Shown: positions 48,579 through 58,902 of the stretch, piece after piece | How positions within the stretch are numbered: position 1 is the first letter of the stretch | Layout of the letters: every line of letters starts with the position of its first letter | From: Clonostachys chloroleuca | Taxonomy: Eukaryota > Ascomycota > Sordariomycetes > Hypocreales > Bionectriaceae | NCBI GenBank assembly: GCA_037952775.1 | Contig: JBANAY010000004.1 | Location: 11,408,001-11,472,000, forward strand | Direction of reading: 5' to 3' | DNA: 64,000 nt | Made by a program: the position numbers and the translations under genes | The notes under the pieces: generated by a model | What the model saw: the letters and a program-made list of their open reading frames with translations, nothing else | What the model was told of the DNA's origin: nothing | The model's database searches: none

Positions 48579-49923
48579 TCACACACCAACTGTTGAAACA
48601 GCCTTCAAAACCTCCAGCTCTACATCTTGCTCTTGTAACCACCGAAGACTTGCTACACTCTCCTTGAATCGACGCTTCCACTCATCCTCATCCCCGGCTG
48701 CTTCAGCCACATACTTGGCAGCGTCTCGGTCTAGTGCCATCTGCTGCTCCACACGCAACAGGAACGGCGCACGTGTCTGCTGGAAGACTTGGAGTGCCTT
48801 GTGAAGATCGTATCCGGCTGTTTCTCGCCGGCCCCTCCTTCGAGTTAGCTCCAGGGATCGAGAGAGGGCCCACGCGTCTCCAAACCCCATGGCTGCGCCT
48901 GCTCCGTATGCACCGGCCGTTGGGTGCGAGGCATCGCCGATGAAGACGACCCGGTCGTTCCTTGTCAGTTCGCGCAGCCAAGGGCCTGAATCTAGCGGGT
49001 AGGCCTGGATGTCCTCCACAGTATCCAGAACTTTGGAAATAACTGGGTCCCAGTCTTTGTAGTGATCTCGGAGCCGGTCCAGTCCCTCCTGGCTTATCGA
49101 GCGCTCCCACCTCAGGGTCGCAGCGTAATATGGCTCTTCTGTTTTGATGATGACCACTCCGTACTGATCGAGACCGAGTTCGGACAAAAAGACAACCTCG
49201 CCGTCACGTCTCCAGGATGAAGAGTCGTCATGAAGCTCCTTGATATGCGCAACTCTTGATTTATGAAAGACGTTGCGGTATGCCACGGCACCCTTGAACT
49301 GAACCTGGTGATCGGGCCAATATTGCCGCCTGATGCCAGAGTAGATCCCATCTGCCGCGACCACCAAGTCAAAGTCCGAAGTGGTTCCACCGTTCGCAAA
49401 CTCTAACTTGGCTCCCACCTCACTGGTTCTTACTCCCGTGACTTGCTTCCCATACTGAACAGCATCTTTTGGATGGTGATCCGTCAAAAGTTTTAGCAAA
49501 GGCCATCGGTGGGTGCGGGCTTGGATAAAGTCCTCTTTAATGTGCTCCGAAGAATACGACCTGACCAAGTCTTCTCCAGTCCTCCAGTGTCTAGTCACAT
49601 AGACTGCTCGGTCAGAGGGCCGATACACTATCTCATTGATCTTCTCCGGAGAGATCAGCTTGGTCAGTACCAGCTGGCCTGTTACGGTCAGACTGATCCA
49701 AGCACCTGCCTCCCGAGGCACTGGTGATCTTTCGAAACCCACAACCTCGACATCCTGGAGTCGCGATAAAGCCAACAGAGCTGCGCTTCCGACGAGCCCA
49801 ATTCCGACTATGCTAAAAGACTCACAAATGAGCTTTCTAAATTCAGACTGGGGTGTATTCCTTCACGTACGCTATGCGGAACTTGCCAGGATTCGTTGAG
49901 TCGTTTGCAACTAGGTCCACCAT
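48579..49923 (-). CDS. FAD-dependent monooxygenase 2
   Basis: Second flavin monooxygenase of the salicylate-hydroxylase-like group. Exons 49923-49871 and 49812-48579 join in frame to 428 residues; the 58-bp intron ends in TTTTAG. Splicing is needed to complete the FAD-binding start. Exon 1 ends in GKFRI, and the junction yields AIVGIGLVGSAALLALSRL with the GxGxxG fingerprint and the final Glu of GFER. Other motifs are DFDLVVAADGIYS and VVFIGDASHPTAGAYGAGAAMGFGDA, both FAD-contacting. Only distantly similar to monooxygenase 1, so it is not a recent tandem duplicate. It is transcribed divergently from the MFS gene across 671 bp, with a TATA-like element about 95 bp upstream. Substrate unknown. 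Confidence 0.92.
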
Positions 49924-50594
49924 GATTTGCGAAATTGCTAATGAGGTCAAATTTTGGAGAATTCAAGTTCGATGAAGGAGTTTGAGTGTACGTTCAAGCT
50001 GCAAGAACATGTCTTCATATAAGTCTCGAATCGTGAGCATTTTGGGATAGCTGATCCCGTCAATTGCAGAACGGGAACTTTCGGCTGTCTATTGCATTGG
50101 CCAATTGGTATCGGTTTCAATAAATGTGATGAGATCTATTCCCGAAAAGACGTGATCAGACCCCTACGAAGGCATTGATACCCTCACATCGGATTCCGGC
50201 GTACTGGGACGCTGGGTCTACTCGCCAACCCCGCCTCTTGCGTGATTGGACCCTGGATCATTGCATTGAGCGTCTCTGTCCTGTTAAAATGGCCCCTGAC
50301 TCGCGTTGTTCCACTCTTTGATCCGGTGGGTGTGTAAAACCTAGTCAGGCCTCTGTTAAATAGTCCCTGATATCGACTTAGACATGAATTGCGCAATCCG
50401 GAGATCTAAATCTAACCAGCGTTACCATTACAGGGTCAAGAGAGCTTCTCCTCGGAGGCTTAAAGCCATGCTATATATCCTTCCCGAATTGGTTTCTGCT
50501 GAGACATGACCTCGCAGTTGTCAAGTGTCTCCTCTTCAAAGAAGAACCACGACTTATCCACTTAGAATCGTTATTCCCGGCCATCACTTGTGCC
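49924..50594. promoter_or_regulatory. Bidirectional promoter, monooxygenase 2 / MFS
   Basis: This 671-bp divergent spacer has TATA-like elements at both ends: minus-strand TATATG near 50016-50021 and plus-strand TATATAT at 50472-50478, 117 bp before the MFS ATG. Between them lie CCGGAGA (50398-50404) and the interrupted palindrome CCTCGGAGG (50450-50458). Both resemble sites for Zn2Cys6 regulators. Confidence 0.5.
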
Positions 50595-52227
50595 ATGGGT
50601 TCCACGACTGAGGAGGGCCGAGCGCCCGTCACTTGGTATCGATCTTCCATCTTCTCAGCCTTTATCGTGGCCATAACTGCTTTCACATGCCCCGGTATCT
50701 TTGGCGCCCTCAACGGTATGGGGGCTGGAGGCGGCGCGAAACCCGAGGTCTCGGATGCAGCCAATGCCGTCGTTTTTGCCGTCATTGCTCTCGGGTCGCC
50801 TATTGTCGGTGCAGTCTGTGGATGGTTGACCCCAAAATGGACCTTGGTGGTATGCTCCAAGGCCTGTGACACTTTGAGTAGAAGCTGATCTTGTGTTGTG
50901 CTAACGCTTTTCCCCAGATCGGTACTCTTGGGTACGCCCCTTACGCCGCCGGATTCTTCGTTGTCGATAAATACGGCCAGGAGTGGCTGCTTCTATTTGG
51001 TTCTGTGACGTGTGGTCTCTCTGCCTGCTTTCTTTGGGTAGCGAGCGGCGCCATCTTCATGGGATATCCTGAAGAGCACCGCAAGGGTCTTGCGAGTAGG
51101 TTCCTCCATTGGTTGCCTGCGAAGTTGAAATGAAGAAACACACTCTGACTGACATTTCACAAAAAGCATCTTTGAAATTTATGCTGCAGAATCTAGGTGC
51201 CTCAATCGGCGGTATTATCAGTCTTGCCTTGAACGTCACCCGAAACTACCGCGGCTCTATCAGCAATGCCACTTACATTGTCATGATCATTCTCATGTGC
51301 ATCGGACTGCCCTTCTCGCTCTTCCTCCCAGCCGCCGATCGAGTCCAGCGCAGCGACGGCCGCAAAGTCATCCTAAAAAAGAGCAAATCTATTCTTAGCG
51401 AGTTTAGAGTCCTCTGGGCACTGCTCAAACAGCCAAAAGTGCTTGCGATGATGCCAATGATGTTGTACGCACAGTGGTTTCTCGCTTACCAGTGGAAGTT
51501 CAACTACTCCTACTTTACCGTCCGATCTCGCGCTCTCAACTCGATGCTCTTCTACATCAGCGGGTTCCTCGCCTCCTGGCTCCTAGGGCAGTTTCTCGAC
51601 TGGCAGAGGTTCTCCAGGAAGACCAGGGCCCGCGTCGGCTTCCTAGTATTGTTCTTCTCAGTCGGCGCATCCTGGATCATCGGCCAAGCTGTGCAGGTTC
51701 ATTACGCAAAGACCACGCCGACCCTTGACTGGGCCGAGACCGAGTATGGGCTCGGCTGTTTTGTGTTCCTTCTTTGGGGCGCATCTGATCCCATGTACGT
51801 ATTTGGAATCTCAAGCCCTACCCGATAACTTTTTTTGGAGAATTACAAAACTCTAACTGTAATTTTTAGCGTCACGACTTATAAGTACTGGATCGCAGGA
51901 AGCCTAACCAATAATGTGAACGAGGCCGCATTCCTTTCGGCTCTGATCAACTCCATCGGATCGGTTGGTTCGACATTCGGCTTTGTCATTGGTGTTAAGA
52001 AATTCAGCCTCGTCGGTGCCTGCGCCATCAACCTTGCTCTGTTCTTCATATCAGCTCCCGGGCTTGGTTGGGTGGCATACACAGGGATCTCCGAGACGTC
52101 GCACGGAACGAGTCTAACAGGTTTGGCTGATCTAGATGATGATTCAACTCCGTCGTATGATAAGGCCGATGCCTCTACTGACAGCAAAGACGTGGTTACA
52201 ACTCGAGCTGCCGAGGTCAAGGTCTAA
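50595..52227 (+). CDS. UNC93-like MFS membrane protein
   Basis: Predicted multi-pass transporter of the UNC93-like/DUF895 branch of the major facilitator superfamily. Four exons: 50595-50849, 50918-51095, 51167-51794 and 51870-52227; introns of 68, 71 and 75 bp. They join in frame to 472 residues. Family blocks are WYRSSIFSAFIVAITAF, CPGIFGALNGMGAGG, IGTLGYAPYAAGFF, FLWVASGAIFMGYPEEHRKG, NLGASIGGIISLALN and the terminal SVGSTFGFVIGV region. The second intron uses the acceptor CACAAAAAG, giving GLATSLKFMLQNLGASIGG, which keeps the frame. About 11-12 membrane helices are visible, and the tail is acidic and cytosolic. Within this cluster it could move the product or its precursor. Substrate unknown. 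Confidence 0.9.
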
Positions 52228-52393
52228 GGACTATTCGATGCTGCTTTCCCACCTCATGATAATCATAGAGAGCCGTGCTACTCTTATAAAATAATCTACT
52301 GTCCGTCTTTGTCATCCTACATCTCGCCCTGCATACATTATTAGGCAGAATTTCAATACAACATGGTCAAACAAAAGCATATGGTGGGATTCG

Positions 52394-52444
52394 TGTGCAT
52401 CTTTCATTGCTGTTTTTAACTTTATGCCCAAACTCTCATCCGTC
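52394..52444 (+). repeat. Cluster repeat, copy B
   Basis: Shares GCATCTTTCATTGCTGTTTT and the following ACTTTAT..C.AACTCTCATCCGTC pattern with copy A. It lies between the convergent 3' ends of the MFS and methyltransferase genes. Confidence 0.65.
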
Positions 52445-52551
52445 CTGCCCACTCAAATGTACTATTAGGAGGCATGCCAACCGGATGTATTTGTCCAACC
52501 ACATCGAAACACTCGTCTGAGCTATCTTCTTTCTCATGCTAATTCTGGCAG

Positions 52552-53604
52552 CTATTGAGGCGTCTTCGCCGTCGCAAGAATTGCAGTTCCCTGGAGGTCC
52601 CACCCGGAATTCCCGTGTTTCTCAGTCAGGTGATCTATGACTCTGTCACGAAACCCAACCTGATACTCCGCGATCTGCTCCTCAGTCCAATATGTGTCCA
52701 TAATCCACTTGAAAATCATGGAGAACTTCGTCGCGAATTCCTCGGGATCTTTTACGTGTTGAGGGGTGCTGATAGTCCTTACTACAATATCAACAAAGCC
52801 ATGCGACGACAGAGCCTTCTTGATACCTTCTGGGTCAACCCATTCTGGCTTGCCATGGACTGCCATCTGAACCGGACTGGGGAGGGGAGTCTTGAAAGGC
52901 AGTGTCTCGAGCGTTGACCGTAGATCAGGCACCCACCCACCCGCGACACCGGTATCAGCATGAACGACGCTGAATGCGAGAGTCCCGCCTGGGCGTAGGA
53001 CGCGACAGGCCTCTAAAATACCAATTAGCTCGTCTGACTATGTTGAGGAAGTTGGGGGGCAAGTTACCTCGCAGCACAGCTTCCGGCTCTGGGATAATAT
53101 GTAGTGCGAAGTTGAGTGTCATATAGTTGAACAGACCGCCGGCTATACCAGAGTCCTAAAGCTTGCCAATTAGATCAATCGACGGTTCATATAAGAGAAT
53201 TTATTCTCGTTTATCTTTCTCTCTGTATTGGATTGGGTCGATACCTGAGCATCCAGAACCTTGGTTTCAACATTGATCCAGCCCAACTTCCGCACGCGCT
53301 TAGTGAGAATGTCAACAAACGCCTGATTGACGTCTGCGCAGAGAATCCTGCTCTGCCTTAGCACGTCTGGTTGGATCATCTCTTGCAGACGAGCAGCAAT
53401 CGGGCCTGTGCCACAAGCGTGATCGACAAGGTCAAAGCTCGTTGTGGTCCCCGAGCCAAGGCCAGCCTGCTCAAGCAACAGTCGTGCTATACCGCCCATA
53501 AACTCTTCTGACTGGCGGATCATCCTGTCCACACCTTCATCGTCTAGTGTGGATAACGCATCATACTGCTTGCGCAGCGTGTCTTGGATCTTCTTGTTGT
53601 CCAT
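52552..53604 (-). CDS. Class I SAM-dependent methyltransferase
   Basis: Predicted small-molecule methyltransferase. Three exons: 53604-53245, 53155-53068 and 53012-52552; introns of 89 and 55 bp. They join in frame to 302 residues. Motif I is SFDLVDHACGTGPIAARLQ (about residues 58-76), followed by ILCADVNQAFVDIL (acidic residue for the ribose). The post-splice LNFALHIIPEPEAVLREACRVLRPGGTLAFS is the usual motif II/III region. The C-terminal half supplies the substrate-binding lid. The ATG at 53604 was chosen because the upstream in-frame codons begin with TTG. A TATAAAAG lies 105 bp upstream. Context with two monooxygenases suggests O- or C-methylation of the same metabolite (inference). Confidence 0.9.
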
Positions 53605-53708
53605 ATCTGTTCTCTTGCTTTCCAAATAGTATTATGCCATTAAGTAGTACCTTACAAGATAATTCGACAAAGATGAAGGGCAGTATCGCATGAACTGATC
53701 ATCAAGTC

Positions 53709-53716
53709 CTTTTATA
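53709..53716 (-). promoter_or_regulatory. TATA box of the methyltransferase gene
   Basis: TATAAAAG on the minus strand, 105 bp upstream of the start codon; a perfect consensus at a typical fungal distance. Confidence 0.55.
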
Positions 53717-53925
53717 TTATCCTCACGCCCTCTCAACACTCTCGTTCTCTTAATAGAGAAGAAGAGTCTAAGTATAAGAAGGAGGCTGGTCTCTTCGATC
53801 AAGGTGGGACTTAGGCGAAGCGCTCGCCAATCGAAACTGCCTCATCCTCCTCGGAAGCAGCGTGGCTGCATCCAAAGAGGTACAAGCTTCAATTCTATTC
53901 GCTCACGAGGAAATATAACCTTGCA

Positions 53926-53997
53926 AGCTCGGAGACATATTTATGAACAGCTTCACGTGAACAGCTTCGGAGACATTTCTGTAAGCAGCCTCGGAGA
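53926..53997. repeat. Imperfect tandem repeat with three TCGGAGA motifs and a TCACGTGA palindrome
   Basis: TCGGAGA occurs at 53929, 53967 and 53991, in repeated context (A)CAGC(T/C)TCGGAGAC. A truncated unit between copies carries TCACGTGA (53953-53960). It lies 320-395 bp upstream of the methyltransferase and before the S9 peptidase relic, so it is a good candidate regulatory element. Confidence 0.6.
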
Positions 53998-54689
53998 CTA
54001 AATCTTCCCATGTGAATTCGATCAACTGGGTGGCAGAAGCAATGAGGCTAGAATGATAGAGCAGTCATAAGCAAAGCATTCCCACAATGACTAGGAAAAC
54101 ACAGTAGCAGAAAACGACAGTGTATCATGTCCTGGGTGTTAATTATCATGTCTTCGCAATAAGAAAAAAACCACTCATGAACCTTTTCGGAGCCGCAGGA
54201 TACTATTGGGAGTCTCAATTTCAATATCACGGATTTGGTGATATATCCTATTATTTATCTAAGAAACATCTAGAAAGGCTAATATTCTTACCATGTTCTA
54301 TATCCCCATGCTTGAATTCCGTTGATCCACTCCCCCATCGTCTGGACGCCACCACCCAAACTCTTTTCTTAAGCGAGGAAATTCGCTCACTCTAGAGCCA
54401 CTAAAGTACGACTGGGCATCCGTTGGACAAGGCAAGACGCATTTTGAGAAGACCTACTCTACGGTTTGTTGGAGGCTTGAAGATAGAGTATCTCATCAAT
54501 TGCGCGGGGCTTACCGTGTGCCAGGCAAAGTACACGATACTGTCGTCGTCGACGAGGTGGATGTTGATGAGTACTTGGGCAAAAAGGGAGAAACCCCCAT
54601 CGGTGCTCTACTTGGGGAGGGTGATGTGGCCCAAACGCCAGAGCATCAGGACGATGGCAGCTTTGATCACCCGAGCGAAGAGGACATAA

Positions 54690-56415
54690 ACACCACCCCT
54701 AAAATTTCGGTTCGGGATGGGAAATTATGGCTACAGGATGAACAAAGAATCGAGTCCCAGCTCACCGAGGCAATTTCATCCAAGGCGGAGATCTTACTCC
54801 AGCGACGCGATGCTCTATCTGTATCCCAACAAGGCGTTCGCAGTTGCATGGTATTTCCAAGAAAGAACCTCACCCAAGGAACATTTCATCAAGTGCTACC
54901 CCGATAGCCAATCTCACCCCAAACTTATAGAGGAAGACCGCATGTTTTCTGGGGATTGCCACAGGATTTATCAACCCCGCCTCTTCAGTCTGGCCTTGAA
55001 ACAGGAAATTGAGATAGCTCATAAGGACTTATTCTCAAATCACTACCAGGTGTCTCATCTGTGCTGGGCTGAGGATGGATCAGAATATCGATTATTATAT
55101 CATGGGCGAGGTCATAAGACTCGAAGAGTCCTCGGTATTTCCTGTGCTGGACTGGTTCGAGTATTATATGAGGAGAGCAGTAACACCTTTATTAATGTTT
55201 CTTCAAAGCTTTATTATAATCTGCTATCTAACTCTGATAAACTCATTCTAGCAAGTGAGAGATATGGGTATAACCACTAATATCTACTTGACTTAACACA
55301 AGGCAAGATAGAGAATGAGCTTACCAAGGGAGAATGGAATGTGCATATGGTTGAACATATTGACGAAGAAATGGGTCAGATTTGGGTTTCTATGTATGGG
55401 CTCTATCAGGGTGAGGATCCTTATCACGGACATCTAGTGCAAGCCAAGTTTTATCATACGGAATGCAAGGCCCGAACGGAAGGAGATGGAGCCCTTCTGT
55501 GGAACTGGCCACCTGGAGAGGCACGAAAGTATTTCGTCGATTCATGGTCTCGCGTTTATCTTCCACCTCAGACAGTGGTACGTAATCTAGATGGGACGAT
55601 GCAGTTAAAGGTCGAAGGTGGCTCTGCTGCAGAGCTTCGGCAGCGGGGATGGACGCCCCCCAAGAGGCTCCACTGCCTCGGCCGTGACGAAGAGGCTCCT
55701 ATTTATGGCATCATTACGAAACCAGCACATTTCGACCCCAGACGGAGCTATCCAGTGCTTGAAGACATCTATTCGGGGCCGCAGGACTTTTCCACTCCAA
55801 AGAGCTTCCGCGAGGCGGTGGACTACAGCACTTGGAAGAAAGAAGACTATATTGTTGTCAAGATTGACGGCATGGGTACCAACTGGCGTTCTAAGAAGTT
55901 TCATGATGTCTACTATTGGAATCTCAATGATGCAGGCTTTCCAGATCGGATCATCTAGATCACAAAGGCTGCAGAGTCTCGAGAATGGATGGATCCCAGT
56001 CCGAGTAGGCATCATCGGCTCATCAGCTGGTGGTCAGAATGCTGCATCTGCTCTGCTTCACTTTGGGCACTTTTATGAGGTTGCCATAGCTGATTCTGGA
56101 TCCCACGACAACATCCTTGCTGGCATTGAATGGGCCGAGCAGTGGCTAGACCACCCAGTCAATGAGTCTTATGCTCAGCACTCCAACGTCACTCATGCTG
56201 CAAAGCTTCCAGACAGGGCAAAATTAATGCTCATAGCTGGTGATCTGGATTATGCTGTCAGCCCCTTTTCTACTCTAAGATTTGTTCACCAGCTTAATAA
56301 AGCAAACAAGATCTATGGGTTTGTTTTCCTCCCACACGCAGGGCATAGTTGCGGCCGCTTCGGCTATGGGCTTAAGCGAGCAAAGCTGTTTCTGAAAGCT
56401 AACTTATCGTCTTAA
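54690..56415 (+). pseudogene. Decayed S9-family (DPP IV/prolyl oligopeptidase-type) peptidase
   Basis: Remnant of a serine peptidase that would have had an N-terminal propeller and a C-terminal alpha/beta-hydrolase domain. Coding sequence continues through three frames. ISVRDGKLWLQ and QLTEA (propeller start) are followed by a frame change near 54815 into LYLYPNKAFAVAWYFQ. An in-frame TAA lies at 55278-55280 just before YLLDLTQGK. An in-frame TAG at 55956-55958 sits where family members have Trp (RII-W-ITK). One extra base near 55995 moves the frame into RVGIIGSSAGGQ, which holds the nucleophile Ser. The Asp (GDLDYAVSP) and His (PHAGHSCG) of the triad remain downstream. No start codon for the normal N-terminus was found. 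The in-frame stops cannot be explained by homopolymer errors, so this looks like a real pseudogene. Confidence 0.8.
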
Positions 56416-56506
56416 GTACACGTGCTCTGCTCAAGGTGCTATTGGTGCTCACGGGGTGGATGAAGTTGGAAAGGATGTGCGAAAAGCTTGTTCTTTTACC
56501 GTTTTT

Positions 56507-56580
56507 GTTCATTATATTGAGATATTGTGTCTAGCATCTTCTATTGCCGTCTTTAAACATGTAGATTGCTCAAACCTTTC
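56507..56580 (+). repeat. Cluster repeat, copy C (diverged)
   Basis: Similar to copy A over about 50 bp: TTCATT, TTGA.ATAT, CTAGCATCTT and ATTGC.GT.TTT are in register. It lies about 90-165 bp beyond the stop codon of the S9 peptidase relic. Confidence 0.5.
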
Positions 56581-57298
56581 GATCCTGATCCCCGCTCTTG
56601 AGTTTTTTTGGTTTTTCTTTGTTTCTTTTTTCCCCTAGACTTTATGAAGTTATTGACAGACTCACTGCTTATTTCTTGACAACTAGCCAGTGAATGTAGT
56701 TGAAAATACTTCTAGAGGATCCATGGGCTATTCTTGAGGGTGTGTTCAAAGTGATATGGTAGGGATATAAATAACACAAGTTTGCTCTCAGTAAATATTA
56801 CTATATTGACATGTCAGTCATTTGTTTAACCTCCTCTCTAGGTTAGTAAGGTCCCCCGAAGAGTACAAGTAGTTAGTGTCCATGGATGACGAATGGCAGC
56901 GGTAAGTTTCGAAAGCAGATTGTCTAGATATCTGCAGCGATAGAAGCCACTATTCGCCTACATATACCTATAGAGTCCGTCGGGAGTCTCTTGAAACAAT
57001 AGCTCGCGGGATGGACAGTCGAAACACGACCACCATATTACAATGCCGGCACCATCTGGCGATCCCTAAACCCGCTTCACGACAGCCGGCTGACATTTTT
57101 ATCTCTTTGCGGCCTAGTCTCCCAGCTAATCAAAGTTAACCGGGGCTTTGAGGCCCAATGAGGCAAAAGCTCTGGGCTTGTCGTCGAGGCCCTGGTCTTT
57201 GGTCTGGGCTGACGGTTTTGCCCCAAATAGGCCGCCCTCGCCCGTCTCCCGGCGACTCTGTCGTCGATACATCTCTCCTGATCCGAACTGCATTTACC
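56581..57298. other. Intergenic and bZIP promoter
   Basis: No gene supported. The right part is the promoter and leader of the DUF3425 bZIP gene. Confidence 0.5.
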
Positions 57299-58397
57299 AT
57301 GGAGGCAACGCAGGAAGCGGACAGTATACGCGAGCGCAAGGAGCGCAAGAAATTGCAGAACCGGCTCAACCAGAGAGCGCGCAGTGGGTCTTGGCATGCA
57401 TCACGGCAAAGCATCAATCAATTACTAATCGCAGACGGGGGCAACAGGATCTCGCCTGAAGGAGGACAAGACGGACAAGAAGGCCGACCGTCCCTACGAG
57501 GTGGACCGCTGGCGGCTGCACTACAGCAACGGCGAGGCCACGGAGAAGAAGCAGCAGCAGCTCGCCGTCCGCAAGGCCAGGCCGGACGCTGATGATGAGC
57601 CTCAAGCTCGGATGGGAGCATCGCCCATCTTCGGACCCTTCGTGGACCCCGTCGACGTGGGCGTGTGCATCTGCTCGGGGCGCGCGGCCATCATCAAAAC
57701 GTACTCTTCCAGCGTCTCAGCGGACCACCTGCTCGAGCTGATCCAGTTCAACGTCTTCCGTGCCCTCGTGGCCAACAAGCACTCCATGACGGGCAAGGCC
57801 CAGCACTACCAGGAGGCCGCTGCCCAGGACGGGTCGCCGCTTGTGCCCTACCTGGAGCAGACGTACCCGGGCAATGCCGTCCTCGTGCCCCTGTCGGCAG
57901 GGGAGCTGCCCGTCTCGCTGCTGCCTACGCAGCTGCAGATCACGGTGCGGCACGCGACGTGGATCGACCTGCTGCCGTTCCCGCGGATGCGCGATAACCT
58001 CATCCGGGCGCAGCACCAGTTCGACCATGCCGAGCTGGTCAACGATGTGATTGGGCAACTCATCGACCTCTCCCGGTTCTTCCGGCCTGAGGGCCACCTC
58101 CTCGACAAGGGGTCGCAGGCGCCGTCTGGGGGAGGGGGCTCACCGGAGGCGTTCGAGGACGAGGCGACGGCGCCTCCGCGGGGTGGGTTCATCGTGTACG
58201 GCGCGCCGCACCGGGTGGAGAGCTGGGAGGTGACGCCCGAGTTTGTGTGGAAATGGGGATGGACGCTGATGGGCTGCCAGGAGCTGATGGAGTCGACGAA
58301 CCGGTGGAGGCGCAGTCGCGGAGAGGCAGCGCTGCCGATGATCATCACTCGGCCGTGGCACAACAACAGCCTCGGACTAGCTGGGATGAGTGCATGA
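57299..58397 (+). CDS. bZIP-type transcription factor with DUF3425
   Basis: Predicted nuclear regulator. Exons 57299-57383 and 57448-58397 join in frame to 344 residues; the 64-bp intron lies inside the basic region. Choosing the acceptor CAACAG|GATC joins RERKERKKLQNRLNQRAR to RSRLKEDKTDKK. This matches the basic motif (N-R-x2-Q-R-A-x2-R) of fungal bZIP/DUF3425 proteins; nearer CAG acceptors give a broken frame. The leucine zipper is short or absent, as is usual in this group. The DUF3425 region spans about residues 95-330. It includes LLELIQFNVFRALVANKHSM, LPTQLQITVRHATWIDLLPFPRMRDNLI and WEVTPEFVWKWGWTLMGCQELMESTNRWR. It lies next to the monooxygenase/methyltransferase cluster and could regulate it, but nothing in the sequence proves this. 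Confidence 0.88.
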
Positions 58398-58519
58398 GGA
58401 GGAGGAGGGTTGGAGTCACTTTGGGGTACGGGTTATGGGTCATGGGTATTATGGCTGGGAGCATGGCACGGGTTTGGATTCTGGGATGGGGAAATTGTAA
58501 TGATCGCTTTGTATATGTC

Positions 58520-58535
58520 TATATATATATATATT
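58520..58535. repeat. (TA)n microsatellite
   Basis: About eight TA units in the 3' flank of the bZIP gene. Confidence 0.7.
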
Positions 58536-58847
58536 TTGATTCCTTCAGTCCTACTGAGCGAACTGGGAGCCCGCAAACGATACATCAAAGTTGCCATTGG
58601 TCGGGATGTGTTGGTATTGATATTGGTATGGAGATGATTGTGTGCCGAAGCCAGTGGCGTCCCGCGCTGATCCTTGGGTGGCAGCATTGCTGACTGGGTA
58701 AGTGCTGAGGAAGATCGATGTCAGGTTCAATGTTACCTGGGGATGATTGGTGAAGCTGGCAATGAGACTTACACAGTTGTGGTGGCGCTTTGTTGCTGGG
58801 GATTGCCCCGGCGGACGGGTGCTGGTTGGCTCATTGCGGATGAGTCC

Positions 58848-58902
58848 GTGTGTATGTGTGTGTCTGTTTATATGTGTGGTTGTTTGTGTACGTGTGTATG
58901 TA
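58848..58902. repeat. TG-rich microsatellite-like tract
   Basis: Interrupted TG/TATG repeats over about 55 bp, with no coding content. Confidence 0.6.

Noticed and set aside
53926..53997. CRISPR-like array
   Set aside because: Only three imperfect short units with unequal spacing, in a fungal promoter. Better explained as clustered regulatory sites.
58848..58902. Functional element in the TG-rich tract
   Set aside because: Simple-sequence repeat with no further structure.
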